Shown here: positions 37,187-46,916 of the stretch, piece after piece | How the letters are laid out: the number at the start of each line of letters is the position of its first letter | Numbering within the stretch: the stretch's first letter is position 1 | DNA from: Paracoccaceae bacterium | Lineage (GTDB): Bacteria; Pseudomonadota; Alphaproteobacteria; Rhodobacterales; Rhodobacteraceae | Reading direction: 5' to 3' | NCBI GenBank assembly: GCA_902554885.1 | Contig: CACDPV010000003.1 | Location: 52,373-116,372 of the forward strand | DNA length: 64,000 nucleotides | Translations under genes and position numbers: made by a program | Notes under the pieces: model-generated | Told to the model about the DNA's origin: nothing | Databases searched by the model: none | Seen by the model: the letters and a program-made list of their open reading frames with translations, nothing else

Positions 37187-39598
37187 TTACATGCGCATCG
37201 CCATTCCCTTTGGATCATAGGGCGAAGGAGCAATTACTTTTGCTCTCCTTTCGACTCCCACTACATGAACCAAAACATGCGTTCCTACTGAGGCTAAGGC
37301 TGGTTCAATTAGAGCCATTGCAAGAGATTTCTTAACAGTATGACCGAAAGCTCCTGAAGTAACAAAACCAATCATGTCGCCTGAATCTGACCAAATGGGC
37401 TCATAACCAGAAGCATCGGCATCACCATCCTCGATCTCTAAAGTCACTTGGATTTTTTCAGGCCCATTTCCATCGCGTTCAGAAACAGCTGCTGCTTTCC
37501 CAATGAAGTCTGGCTTGTCCCAGTCGATCCATCGGTCCATTGCCGTCATAGCCGGGGTTCGGTCTTGCGTAAATTCCGCAGACCAAATCCCAAAACTTTT
37601 CTCAATACGGGTTGAGAGCATTGCGTTAAACCCTACTTCACGAATATTTTTATCAACGCCAGCTTCTAACAATGTTCTACGAAGAGCAATATGATCACCC
37701 ATTTTACAGTTAATCTCAAAGCCTGTTTCACCAGTAACACTCATTCTTGCCACATTCGAACGAACCAACCCGATATCCAATCTTTTACAGTCCATAAATC
37801 TCAGATTGGACACATCTTCCTCGGCTACCTTTTCTAAAACAGAATGTGATTTTGGCCCTATTAAAGCAAAACCACACATCTCATCTCCAAGGTCTCTAAT
37901 GCTAACACCATCTTTGAGCTGCTCATTAAACCAACGCAGATGCCACGCTCTCAAATAGTAACTGCCCATAATCCAGTAGGTACCGTCACCCCAGTTCAGC
38001 AAAGTCAAATCACCTTTGAGCTTTCCAGAAAATGAAAGCATAACTCCCAATCGAGCTCTACCAGGTTTGGGTAGCTTGGTTGCAAATATCTGATTAAGCC
38101 ATGCCTCTGAATTTTCACCCTTTACTTCGAAACGTGAGAAACCTGTAATATCTAACAATGCAACACCTTCTCGGATTGCGAGACATTCCTCAGCCACAAT
38201 TTCATGGGTATTAGAACGTTTTAAGGTTAATTTTTCGTCAAATCTATCGGATGGTGCAAAATACAGTGGCACCTCTAAATCCCATGAAACACCCCAACGA
38301 CATCCGGCCTGGGTCATTGCATCGTGGGCGGGTGCCATCTTCATTTGACGTCCTGCTGGAAGCTGTTCGTTTGGATATGACATCACAAAACGCCTAGAAT
38401 AAAATTGGCCTGTCGTCTCACGAATGTATCTTTTATTTTCCGCATATTTACCATATCGAGCCACATCCATGGACCATGCATCAGTTTCAGGCTCTCCCTC
38501 AATCATCCATTCTGCTAAGGTTTTTCCTACTCCACCTCCCTGTAAAAAACCTGCCATGACGGCACAGGCTGACCAGTAGCCCCTCTTACCTGGCACTGGT
38601 CCGACCAAAGGATTACCATCGGGTGAGAAGGTAAAAGCGCCATTAACCCAGGTCTTTATTCCAACATCCTCAATGGCTGGATAACGTTGGAAACCAAGCA
38701 TTAATTCATTCTCAATTCTATGAAGCTCTTCCTGAAATAATTCCTCCCCATAATCCCAGGGCGCACCATCCATTGCCCAGTGCTCGTGATCAATTTCATA
38801 GATCCCAACCAAAACACCATTTTGATCTTGGCGCATATAAGTAAAACCCTCAAGGTCGACGGTCATCGGCATCTCAAAATCGCTACTTGCCACTTCTGGG
38901 ATACTGTCTGTTACTAAATAATGATGTTTAAGAGGACTAACTGGAAGTTCTATGCCAGCCATCCGTCCCACTTGCTTTGCCCAAAGACCTGCAGCATTTA
39001 CAACGTGCTCACACTTAATGTCACCTTTTGTAGTCCTAACAATCCAACCGTCTGGGGTCTGATTAAGACTGTCAACTTTAACATCTTCATAATATTCAGC
39101 ACCCCGCTTTCTAGCCGCAGTGGCATACGCTTGTACTGTCCCTGTAGTGTCGATGTAGCCTTCCCTATCTGCCCACATTGCACCCAAGACACCATCTACG
39201 GACATAATTGGACAACGTTTTTGAGCTTCCTCTGGAGTAAGGAGTTCACAGTCGCTAATTCCTATAGACTGAAAAATACGATAGTTCGATTGAAGCCACT
39301 CCCACCTTTCCGGAGTGCCTGCCAACGTCAAACCCCCAGTCATGTGAAACCCAATGTTCTGACCCGACTCTTTTTCAATCTTTGGCAAAAGATCTATGGT
39401 ATAGGCCTGCAAAGCAGCCATGTTTGGATCGGCGTTCAACGTATGAACTCCACCGGCAGCATGCCAACTAGATCCAGAAGCAAGCCTGCGCCTTTCAAGC
39501 ATTACTACATCTTTCCAGCCCATTTTAGCAAGATGGTATAAAACAGATGAACCAACAACTCCACCGCCTATCACGACAACTCGATATTGTGATTTCAT
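37187..39598 (-). CDS. FAD-dependent dimethylglycine/sarcosine dehydrogenase-like protein with GcvT domain
   Basis: 803 aa, two parts. Residues 1-400 form a D-amino-acid-oxidase-fold FAD domain: dinucleotide motif VVVIGGGVVGSSVLYHLAKMG, and SGSSWHAAGG with the His that attaches FAD covalently in this family. Residues about 420-803 form a GcvT/aminomethyl-transferase tetrahydrofolate domain (VALLDITGFSRFEVKGENSE, MSVTGETGFEIN, IGFVTSGAFGHTVKKSLAMA). Enzymes of this build demethylate dimethylglycine, sarcosine or related methylamines, passing the one-carbon unit to folate. The substrate is not decided by sequence. Confidence 0.9.
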   Translation of the reverse strand: MKSQYRVVVIGGGVVGSSVLYHLAKMGWKDVVMLERRRLASGSSWHAAGGVHTLNADPNMAALQAYTIDLLPKIEKESGQNIGFHMTGGLTLAGTPERWEWLQSNYRIFQSIGISDCELLTPEEAQKRCPIMSVDGVLGAMWADREGYIDTTGTVQAYATAARKRGAEYYEDVKVDSLNQTPDGWIVRTTKGDIKCEHVVNAAGLWAKQVGRMAGIELPVSPLKHHYLVTDSIPEVASSDFEMPMTVDLEGFTYMRQDQNGVLVGIYEIDHEHWAMDGAPWDYGEELFQEELHRIENELMLGFQRYPAIEDVGIKTWVNGAFTFSPDGNPLVGPVPGKRGYWSACAVMAGFLQGGGVGKTLAEWMIEGEPETDAWSMDVARYGKYAENKRYIRETTGQFYSRRFVMSYPNEQLPAGRQMKMAPAHDAMTQAGCRWGVSWDLEVPLYFAPSDRFDEKLTLKRSNTHEIVAEECLAIREGVALLDITGFSRFEVKGENSEAWLNQIFATKLPKPGRARLGVMLSFSGKLKGDLTLLNWGDGTYWIMGSYYLRAWHLRWFNEQLKDGVSIRDLGDEMCGFALIGPKSHSVLEKVAEEDVSNLRFMDCKRLDIGLVRSNVARMSVTGETGFEINCKMGDHIALRRTLLEAGVDKNIREVGFNAMLSTRIEKSFGIWSAEFTQDRTPAMTAMDRWIDWDKPDFIGKAAAVSERDGNGPEKIQVTLEIEDGDADASGYEPIWSDSGDMIGFVTSGAFGHTVKKSLAMALIEPALASVGTHVLVHVVGVERRAKVIAPSPYDPKGMAMRM

Positions 39599-39788
39599 TT
39601 CGAATACTCCCGATTCATGTCATTATCTTATTCTTAAATAAATAAGCTCCTCAAGACTGTTCTAGAGACGTCTAAATATAGACTATTCTGGCCAATATTC
39701 CTTTAAAATTAAGTTTTAAAATTTATTAATTAATATACTAATTGTAATAAAATATTAGTATCCAATCTCCTAAATAAGCACAGGGGTA

Positions 39789-41828
39789 CTATGTAACCTC
39801 ATTCAAAATATCCAAAAAAGCCGCCCCAAATCGATCTGTCTTTTGGGGACCAATGATCTTAGCCATCTCATTCAAGGTTCTAGGTTTGAGTCGAGCTATT
39901 TTTGAGAGTACAGATGCCGAGCAACTTAACGGTTTATCTACTCCGATCGACCCCCGCAATAGTTTGGATTGAACTTCTAACAGTAAATCGTAAAGTTCCC
40001 CCTCCTTGGCTCCAGCAAGTTTTTGCCGTCTAGGGTGCATATGGTCAACTTGGCCATTTATTATTTCTAAAAAAATATTTCCAAAGTTCTCTAATTTTTT
40101 TTCTCCCACGCCATTAATTCGTGACATCTCGTCAAGATTCAAAGGACGCCTTTGGGCCATATCGATTAGGGTCTTATCAGTAAAGATAATGTATGCTGGC
40201 ACGCCAGCAGTTTCGGCTAAAGCGCGTCGTTTTGCTTTGAGCGCACTTAGCACTGGAGCATCATCGTCACTTACTAATGCTTTTACTGTATAGTTTCTTT
40301 TTGCTGAGTTAATCGTATCCAAACGTAAAGTTATACTTTTCTCACCTCTCAAAATTGGCAGTGCTTTTTTAGTCATTCGCAAAGCTCCATACCTTTCCAC
40401 ATCTGGACGAATAAGATCATGACCCATCATTTGCCTAAAAACTGCTTTCCATTTTACACGGCTTAACTCTTTGCCAACACCAAATGTAGTTAAATTTTGA
40501 TGACTATGGTTAAGTACCTTATCTGTTAAATTACCCAACAAAATGTCGATCACATGCCCTGCGCCAAAATATTGATCAGAGCGTAATACAGCCGATAAAG
40601 CTTTACGAACGGGCTCAGTACCGTCAAATGTCTCAGGTGAGTTGTCACATAGATCACAGTTTCCACATTTTATATTTTTCTCGCCAAAATACTCAAGAAG
40701 ATTGAGACGGCGGCACTTAAAAGCTTCAGCTAAACCCAACAGAGCATTCAAACGACCGTGATCAGCAGATTTACGCACATCTGGCGCGAGACCTTCATCT
40801 ATCTGGTTTCTTCGAAACCGAATGTCATCAGCACCATAAAGAGTTAGTGTTTCTGCTTGTCCGCCGTCCCTGCCAGCTCTTCCAATTTCTTGATAGTAGT
40901 TTTCAATTGATTTAGGTAAGTCTGCATGTACCACCCACCTTACATCTGGCTTATCCACTCCCATACCAAATGCAACGGTTGCAACAACAATTAAGCCATC
41001 TTCAAGAGTGAAGCGACTTTCCACGACTCTTCGCCGATCTGACTCCATACCACCATGGTATGAGCAGGCGCTGTGACCAGCTTCCACCAACGCTCGAGCT
41101 AACGTTTCCGTTTTGGCCCTTGTACCACAGTAAATAATACCCGACTGACCTTTGCGTAGATGAACAAAATCCATTATTTGCCGTCTAGGATTATCTTTAG
41201 GCATAAAACTGAGATAAATATTAGGACGATCAAAACCTCGCAAAAATACCTTAGGGGCAGCACCTTCAAAAAGTCTCTGCATTATTTCTTGTTGTGTCTC
41301 TTTATCTGCAGTTGCAGTGAAAGCACTTACTGGAACACATAATTTACGCTGTAATTCGCCAATCCCAAGATAATCTGGCCTAAAATCATGTCCCCACTGA
41401 CTAACACAATGCGCCTCATCCACCGCTATCGATGTTACATTAGCACTGCTTAAAATATTTTGTATCTTTCTCGAAACCAAACGTTCAGGAGCCAAGTAGA
41501 GAAGTTTTAAATCACCTGAAATAATCTGGGAAAAAACTTGGTCCACCTCTTCTTCGGTATTGCCTGAGGTAATGGCTCCTGCTGCTACTCCAACTGCTTT
41601 TAAACCACGGACTTGGTCACGCATCAATGCAATAAGGGGCGAAATGACAACAGTTAGTCCATCATTTAAAAGAGCAGGCAACTGAAAGCATAGCGATTTT
41701 CCGCCGCCCGTCGGCATTATTGCCAAAACATTCTCTCCACAGGCAACTGCGTCAATAATTTCGCGCTGCCCAGGTCGAAATTTTTTGAAGCCAAAAACGT
41801 CTCTTAATAGGGTTTTGGCACTTACCAC
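39789..41828 (-). CDS. recQ: ATP-dependent DNA helicase RecQ
   Basis: 3'-5' helicase for recombination and fork repair. The GTG at 41828 (VSAKTLLRDVFGF) with GAAGG 7 nt upstream gives 679 aa and fits the family N-terminus; the frame is open to an ATG at 41888. Motifs are FRPGQREII (motif 0), MPTGGGKSLC (Walker A), AVDEAHCVSQWGHDFRPDY (DEAH), and the aromatic-rich and Q-x2-GRAGRDG motifs. The Zn Cys cluster (RRLNLLEYFGEKNIKCGNCDLC), winged helix and one or two HRDC domains complete the protein. It borders the tRNA-Phe island array. Confidence 0.95.
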   Translation of the reverse strand: MVSAKTLLRDVFGFKKFRPGQREIIDAVACGENVLAIMPTGGGKSLCFQLPALLNDGLTVVISPLIALMRDQVRGLKAVGVAAGAITSGNTEEEVDQVFSQIISGDLKLLYLAPERLVSRKIQNILSSANVTSIAVDEAHCVSQWGHDFRPDYLGIGELQRKLCVPVSAFTATADKETQQEIMQRLFEGAAPKVFLRGFDRPNIYLSFMPKDNPRRQIMDFVHLRKGQSGIIYCGTRAKTETLARALVEAGHSACSYHGGMESDRRRVVESRFTLEDGLIVVATVAFGMGVDKPDVRWVVHADLPKSIENYYQEIGRAGRDGGQAETLTLYGADDIRFRRNQIDEGLAPDVRKSADHGRLNALLGLAEAFKCRRLNLLEYFGEKNIKCGNCDLCDNSPETFDGTEPVRKALSAVLRSDQYFGAGHVIDILLGNLTDKVLNHSHQNLTTFGVGKELSRVKWKAVFRQMMGHDLIRPDVERYGALRMTKKALPILRGEKSITLRLDTINSAKRNYTVKALVSDDDAPVLSALKAKRRALAETAGVPAYIIFTDKTLIDMAQRRPLNLDEMSRINGVGEKKLENFGNIFLEIINGQVDHMHPRRQKLAGAKEGELYDLLLEVQSKLLRGSIGVDKPLSCSASVLSKIARLKPRTLNEMAKIIGPQKTDRFGAAFLDILNEVT

Positions 41829-41940
41829 AACACAACCTTCAGCCTTATCCACGGTTGAACGTGTCCCACAGAGTGATGGCTGATACAAGACAATTTCGCG
41901 ACTGTCTAAGTCGTAAAAGTTGGTTTGATTTTTTAGAAGA

Positions 41941-42010
41941 TGGTACTCTAGGGCAGATTTGAACCACCAAGACTAGTATTTTCAGTCCCCTGCTTTACCC
42001 CTGAGCGGCC
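41941..42010 (-). pseudogene. Degenerate tRNA-Phe copy (island junction)
   Basis: The minus strand reads as the D arm, anticodon loop CTGAAAA, T arm and 3' CCA of a Phe(GAA) tRNA. The anticodon stem no longer pairs (GGGGA against TACTA) and the 5' acceptor strand is missing. Aligned with 49643-49710 it shows the same layout with scattered changes. Interpreted as an old att remnant left of the surface-glycan island. Confidence 0.65.
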
Positions 42011-42012
42011 AA

Positions 42013-43173
42013 TTATGTAACTTCAAAAAGAGATTGCTCTAGAGTAGCACAGACATGATCCTGGTCTTTCTCAGTCAGGCCAAAATATAAAGGGATTGAT
42101 ATACTTTTTCTGTAATATGATTCTGCGTTTGGAAATTGTCCCAATTTGAACCCCATGCGACGGTAATACGGCTGTGTATGGATTGGGATGTAGTGGACAT
42201 TCACTCCAATACCAGCTCTTTTTAGGTAATCAAATATCTGAGAATGATGACTTTGAGGGACTTGTATGACGTATAGATGCCAGCTGGAGCCCGTGGATGG
42301 AGCTTGTATTGGCCGTTGCACGGGAAGATTGGCTAGTAGTTGGTCATAGCGAGCAGCTATCGCGGTGCGCCGGTCTACAATTTCTGTAAGTCGCTTCATT
42401 TGTGATAGGCCAAGTGCAGCCTGCAATTCGGTCATTCGGTAGTTGAAGCCCAATGTGATCTGTTCATAGTACCACGATCCCTGACTTGCTTCTTCGTAGA
42501 GTGTGGGGTCCCTTGTGATGCCATGACTTCTGGCCAAATCCATGGACTCAGCAAGTTTTTGATTTTGTGTCGTTGCCAGCCCACCTTCAGCTGTAGTTAT
42601 TATTTTCACAGGATGGAATGAAAAAACTGTAATCTCGCTGTAGCGGCAATCCCCAACAGGCTTACCTTCATATGTCGCGCCAATCGCATGGCTAGCATCC
42701 TCAATTACGGAAATACCATAGCTGCGCGCAATAGCACAGATCGCTTTCATATCGGCCGATTGACCACAAAGATGTACGGGTATAATTACCTTAGGTAACT
42801 GGGACGTATTTTGTAACTTCGCTTGCAATGCTTTTGGACACATTGTGTAGCGCGTTGGATCAATATCGACAAAATCAACGGACGCGCCACAATAAAGCGC
42901 ACAATTTGCTGAGGCTACAAAAGTTGTTGGAACAGTCCAAACGACATCCCCTGATCCAACGCCCAAAGCCATGCAGGCAATATGGAGAGCAGATGTCGCG
43001 GAGTTTACTGCAATTGCATAGGCAGCACCAGTGTGTGCTGCTACGGAGGCTTCAAATGCAGGAACTTTTGGCCCTTGAGTTAAAAAATCAGAGCCCAATA
43101 CAGATACCACCGCATCGATGTCATCTTGACAAATATCTTGCCGACCATAAGGAATAAAAGAGCTGAATGTCAT
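42013..43173 (-). CDS. pseC: UDP-4-amino-4,6-dideoxy-GlcNAc-type aminotransferase (PseC)
   Basis: DegT/DnrJ/EryC1-family PLP aminotransferase of 386 aa that aminates C4 of the PseB product in pseudaminic acid synthesis. Signatures are IPYGRQDICQDDIDAVVSVL, NSATSALHIACMALGVGSGD, VIEDASHAIGA and the PLP lysine in TVFSFHPVKIITTAEGG. It ends 3 bp from the tRNA-Phe remnant, so it is the last gene of the island operon. Confidence 0.9.
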   Translation of the reverse strand: MTFSSFIPYGRQDICQDDIDAVVSVLGSDFLTQGPKVPAFEASVAAHTGAAYAIAVNSATSALHIACMALGVGSGDVVWTVPTTFVASANCALYCGASVDFVDIDPTRYTMCPKALQAKLQNTSQLPKVIIPVHLCGQSADMKAICAIARSYGISVIEDASHAIGATYEGKPVGDCRYSEITVFSFHPVKIITTAEGGLATTQNQKLAESMDLARSHGITRDPTLYEEASQGSWYYEQITLGFNYRMTELQAALGLSQMKRLTEIVDRRTAIAARYDQLLANLPVQRPIQAPSTGSSWHLYVIQVPQSHHSQIFDYLKRAGIGVNVHYIPIHTQPYYRRMGFKLGQFPNAESYYRKSISIPLYFGLTEKDQDHVCATLEQSLFEVT

Positions 43174-43367
43174 TGGCTGTCCATTTATTTCAAGTGTACC
43201 TTCTGGTTAGTTTCAATTACTTAATTCAGCAACATCTTTTTTAAAGTGTAAAAAATCGCTTCAAATTCCCCAGCTCTAAATATGTCGACGGTATACCAAT
43301 TGTTTAAGTAGAATTCATTACTTGGGTTTACATTACTAGGAATTAAATGCGCGGTGAGTGTTGCAGC

Positions 43368-43487
43368 TTACCAGCCACCAATATGCTCTGACATCAAACT
43401 TGAGGATTTCAAAATGTCTTTCCATGTCAGTTTGACGGCCAAATCAAACCAAAGATCGAGGCCCGTTGGATTCCAAATGACGCTCAT
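43368..43487 (-). CDS. Small ORF coupled to pseB stop (39 aa)
   Basis: The ATG overlaps the pseB stop as TAATG and the frame runs 39 codons, starting MSVIWNPTGLDLWFDLAVKL and ending SEHIGGW. The stretch DLWFDLAVKLTWKDIL recalls the cytoplasmic N-terminus of ABC-2 polysaccharide-export permeases, so it may be a remnant; it may also be chance. The rest of the 313-bp gap between pseC and pseB contains nothing recognisable. Confidence 0.35.
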   Translation of the reverse strand: MSVIWNPTGLDLWFDLAVKLTWKDILKSSSLMSEHIGGW

Positions 43488-44485
43488 TAGATTGCGCCAA
43501 TTTTGGAATCGTTGTCCGCAATCCATGCCTTTAATTCTTCGCGCTTCATCCATTCTGTGTTATTATCAGATGAATAGGTAAATCCATCAGGCACTTTAAT
43601 ACCATCTTTGATGCGAGCCGGACTCGAGGACCAATTGTTGATCGCAGGCAGAATTTTAAAATGATCTGGGTACTCATAGGTGTGCGGAGCGTCTTCCTCG
43701 CCAATCATCTGCTCATGTAATTTTTCCCCTGGGCGGATCCCAACAATTTTTTGGACTGCGTTTTGCGAAATTGATGCTGCAATATCCGTGACTTTCATAG
43801 ATGGGATCTTCTTTACGTAAATCTCCCCACCTTCCATATCTTCAAAAGCATGCCATACCATCTTAACACCGTCATCTAGAGAAATCATGAACCTAGTCAT
43901 GCGAGCATCGGTTATTGGAAATTCACCCTTATCTTTGATTGACATAAAGAATGGGATGACGGAACCGCGCGATCCCATTACATTCCCGTATCTGACTACC
44001 GCATAGCGTGTGCCGTGTTCACCCCCATATGAGTTTGAGGCCACGAACAATTTATCGGAAGCCAATTTTGTTGCGCCATATAAGTTTATTGGTGACGACG
44101 CTTTGTCGGTAGAAAGCGCAACAACCCGCTTTACACTGCAATCTACCGCTGCATCAATAACGTTCATTGCTCCGTTAATATTAGTTTTCACACACTCAAA
44201 CGGATTGTATTCGGCAGTAGGTACAATTTTTGTAGCCGCCGCATGGACTACATAATCAACATCGCGAAAGGCGCGGTACAGCCGTTCGCGATCCCGAACA
44301 TCGCCTATGAAAAAACGTATGCGTGGGTCGTCGCCATAGAGTTTAGCCATTTCCCACTGTTTCATTTCATCACGACTAAAGATTATGATCTTTTTAGGGT
44401 TATATTTTTCAAGTGTTTTAGGCACGAAAGCATGGCCAAAAGATCCAGTGCCGCCTGTCACCACGATGTTTGAATTTTCGAACAT
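43487..44485 (-). CDS. pseB: UDP-GlcNAc 4,6-dehydratase (inverting), PseB
   Basis: First enzyme of CMP-pseudaminic acid synthesis, an extended SDR of 332 aa. Signatures are VTGGTGSFGHAFVPKTL, IIFSRDEMKQWEMAKLYGDD, FIGDVRDRERL, STDKASSPINLYGATKLASD with the catalytic Tyr/Lys, and VRYGNVMGSRGSVIPFF. The motif set is that of PseB/FlaA1 rather than a retaining dehydratase. Confidence 0.93.
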   Translation of the reverse strand: MFENSNIVVTGGTGSFGHAFVPKTLEKYNPKKIIIFSRDEMKQWEMAKLYGDDPRIRFFIGDVRDRERLYRAFRDVDYVVHAAATKIVPTAEYNPFECVKTNINGAMNVIDAAVDCSVKRVVALSTDKASSPINLYGATKLASDKLFVASNSYGGEHGTRYAVVRYGNVMGSRGSVIPFFMSIKDKGEFPITDARMTRFMISLDDGVKMVWHAFEDMEGGEIYVKKIPSMKVTDIAASISQNAVQKIVGIRPGEKLHEQMIGEEDAPHTYEYPDHFKILPAINNWSSSPARIKDGIKVPDGFTYSSDNNTEWMKREELKAWIADNDSKIGAI

Positions 44486-44503
44486 GTTGCTATCCTTTCA
44501 CGC

Positions 44504-45601
44504 TTAAATTCTTGTTTTATTCATCTGTTGTTCTACAACCATCGCAGCTTTTTCGAGGTTATCTGACAAATTGCCGTAAGTTTTTTGCAAAGTTACTTGC
44601 TGTGTTTGCGGACTATCATCCTCAATGAATTTAGTAAAATTGTCTAGGGTATCAACATTAGGGAGACATTCAAATATACGTTGAAAGCTATTCATTACAG
44701 CGACGGGCTTACCTTCATAAACTGCATCCAAAATAGTGGTAGAGGGATGAGAGATCACACAGTCTACTAATGCCATAACATCATTAATTGTTGCCATAGC
44801 CATAATGCCGTAGTGGCGTTCCGATCGGATTATGTTTGGGCACTCTTTACACACTTTTGCAATTTTTTGTTCAATATCGCTGCGCCGTTTTCCACGATGG
44901 CTTCTTAGTATGAAAGCAATATCTGGTCGAGACTGCGCTGCCGCTTTCCAAACCTTCAAAGCCTTTTCAAACATTTGATCCGAGTACCGTTCCGGCTCGA
45001 AGCCAAAATTGTGACATATTAACACTCGGCGAGAAAAATTTGAAAGCTCTGCAGCTAGCTTGTTATGGTTTGGCCAAGCATCAAGTAAATTGGTTTTTGT
45101 AATGCCGGTCACGTGCAATCGATCTGCCACACCCGGGGCAAGAAACTCTGTCGCTGTATTTGGCAAATCTGCCCATATAAGGAGAGTTTGTGAATAGTAA
45201 TCCCAAACATCGCGCAGTACTCCCTTTGTGTGGAGGCCCTGCTGCACCATGCCATGTTGAATGAAAATAACATTTTTTTTTAACATTTTTATGAAATTAT
45301 CTCGAGGACGAAATTTGCCGCCGTAGGCAATTGGGTCAGAATGGGTTAATATAAAGTCTGTACGTGCAATTTGCAGACAGCTAAACAGTTCAACTCCAAG
45401 TAGAGATTTGACAACATAAGGTACTCCTGATGCTTTTAGTGTTTGTTCAACCCTTGCATCAATTTTTATCAGCCTGTGGCTGACAATAATTTTTACATCA
45501 ACATTGCCTCGTTTATGAAGGCGGATCATTAAAGGTAAGCATGAATCAAACGCTGGCATATGTGGCACGATCAGAAGTATATTTTTTCTTTCATGAACCA
45601 T
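44504..45601 (-). CDS. Putative glycosyltransferase (GT-B/CDP-glycerol transferase-like)
   Basis: About 365 aa from ATG 45601 (MVHERKNILLIVPHMPAFDS); the longer frame from 45655 lies inside waaA. Features are VIFIQHGMVQQG, ICHNFGFEPERY, FILRSHRGKRR and DCVISHPSTTILDAVYEGKPV, the last being the nucleotide-sugar-contact region of GT-B/CDP-glycerol-type transferases. It overlaps waaA by 11 nt. It may transfer the nonulosonic acid or a polyol phosphate; this is inference. Confidence 0.65.
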   Translation of the reverse strand: MVHERKNILLIVPHMPAFDSCLPLMIRLHKRGNVDVKIIVSHRLIKIDARVEQTLKASGVPYVVKSLLGVELFSCLQIARTDFILTHSDPIAYGGKFRPRDNFIKMLKKNVIFIQHGMVQQGLHTKGVLRDVWDYYSQTLLIWADLPNTATEFLAPGVADRLHVTGITKTNLLDAWPNHNKLAAELSNFSRRVLICHNFGFEPERYSDQMFEKALKVWKAAAQSRPDIAFILRSHRGKRRSDIEQKIAKVCKECPNIIRSERHYGIMAMATINDVMALVDCVISHPSTTILDAVYEGKPVAVMNSFQRIFECLPNVDTLDNFTKFIEDDSPQTQQVTLQKTYGNLSDNLEKAAMVVEQQMNKTRI

Positions 45602-46913
45602 TTGTATAACTATTACGCTTACTAATAATTTTGAAAATGAGTTTAGCCGTATCACTGTTTACTGACGCAAATGCTTTAGCCTTTTTTTGCTTCAACCGAA
45701 CATGCGTTAGATCCTCGTTTAAAGCAAGAAGGTGGGTGTATGTGGCGTGCGGGGTTTCAAAGGTTTCAAACACCCCTGCTTTTTGCGCAGGCCTTGCAAT
45801 AAAATCGATACCGTATGTAGAAGGTCCCATAATAACTGGGCATCCAGCTGACAAAGGCTCAATAATGTTATGTCCGCCCATATCGGTAAAACTCGCACCT
45901 ACAAAAACTACATCCGCAAGTCCAAGGTAAAGATCCATTTCACCAAGTGTGTCCCCAATGAGTACCTTATATTTTGATTGTATACTATCGGTTATTTGGC
46001 TGCGGCGCGTATAGGGAATTTCACAAGAGTGCAGTAAATCGGCAATGGCATCGAAGCGTTGTGGGCTGCGCGGCACCCATATTACACGTGCTTGCGGTGC
46101 GGCTTGAAGAAACTTTGCGACGATTTTTTGCAAAATAACCTCTTCTCCTTTTACGGATGACGCAATCATGAAAGTGAATGTTGTATTCCAAGTTTGACGT
46201 AGATCGCGACCATAGGCTAAGAGGGCTGGATCTGGTTGCGTATCAAAGCGTAATTCGCCGGCAATAGATATGTTCTCAGGACGCACCCCGGTAGCAATAT
46301 AGCGATCAACATAATCCTGCGAGCGTGTAAAAATATGATCGAACAAACGGTATAAGTATAGTCCATGCCGCCGCCATGTTTGCAAACGGTTCATGCGATT
46401 GGGTAGAAGATTGCCATTCGCCATAAACATTGGAATGGACAATCTGTCCGCTTCGATCAACATTGCTGGCCAAATTTCAATCTCCAAAACAATACCAAAG
46501 GCTGGCTTAGCGCGTCGTAAAAACAACTGCACTGTCCAGAAACAATCAAACGGCATGTAAAGGTGGGTTACCTTAGGGTTATTTCCAAACTGTTGAACGC
46601 CTCGATCAAAACCTGCTGGTGACAGGTGTGTTAGGAGGACGTGGTATCCATCATTTAGAAACTCTTGGACTAAAGGACGCGCAGCGTTCATTTCTCCGAG
46701 CGATGCTGCATATACCCAAACCCCACCCTTAGCACCGACAGGCCCCAGTCCCCAACGATGGCTCATATTATGAAGATGACCTGGTTCTTTTCGTGCACGC
46801 CATAAAGCTAGAATACCCACTAAAGGCAGTGCAAAATGATAGGCTATTTGATAGATGAAATAAGCAAACCTCGTTGCGATCGGAAGTTGACGGCGTTTAG
46901 CATGGTAGCTCAT
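45591..46913 (-). CDS. 3-deoxy-D-manno-octulosonic acid transferase-like (WaaA/KdtA family)
   Basis: 440 aa. Family features are RWGLGPVGAKGGVWVYAASLGEMN split by the acceptor loop, PFDCFWTVQLFLRRAKP, EIEIWPAMLIEADR, MASSVKGEE-like IASSVKGEEVIL, and FVGASFTDMGGHNIIEPLSAG. WaaA adds Kdo to lipid A; a copy within a pseudaminic acid operon may act on another nonulosonate or be a second copy. It lies 4 bp after pseF. Confidence 0.85.
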   Translation of the reverse strand: MSYHAKRRQLPIATRFAYFIYQIAYHFALPLVGILALWRARKEPGHLHNMSHRWGLGPVGAKGGVWVYAASLGEMNAARPLVQEFLNDGYHVLLTHLSPAGFDRGVQQFGNNPKVTHLYMPFDCFWTVQLFLRRAKPAFGIVLEIEIWPAMLIEADRLSIPMFMANGNLLPNRMNRLQTWRRHGLYLYRLFDHIFTRSQDYVDRYIATGVRPENISIAGELRFDTQPDPALLAYGRDLRQTWNTTFTFMIASSVKGEEVILQKIVAKFLQAAPQARVIWVPRSPQRFDAIADLLHSCEIPYTRRSQITDSIQSKYKVLIGDTLGEMDLYLGLADVVFVGASFTDMGGHNIIEPLSAGCPVIMGPSTYGIDFIARPAQKAGVFETFETPHATYTHLLALNEDLTHVRLKQKKAKAFASVNSDTAKLIFKIISKRNSYTNGS

Positions 46914-46916
46914 AAA

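Noticed and set aside
38921..39541. 206-aa plus-strand frame inside the dehydrogenase gene
   Set aside because: Antisense shadow; composition is that of a reverse-read coding region and no domain is recognisable.
41941..42010. A functional tRNA with unusual identity
   Set aside because: The anticodon stem does not pair, one D-stem pair is broken and there is no 5' acceptor strand complementary to CTAGAGT.
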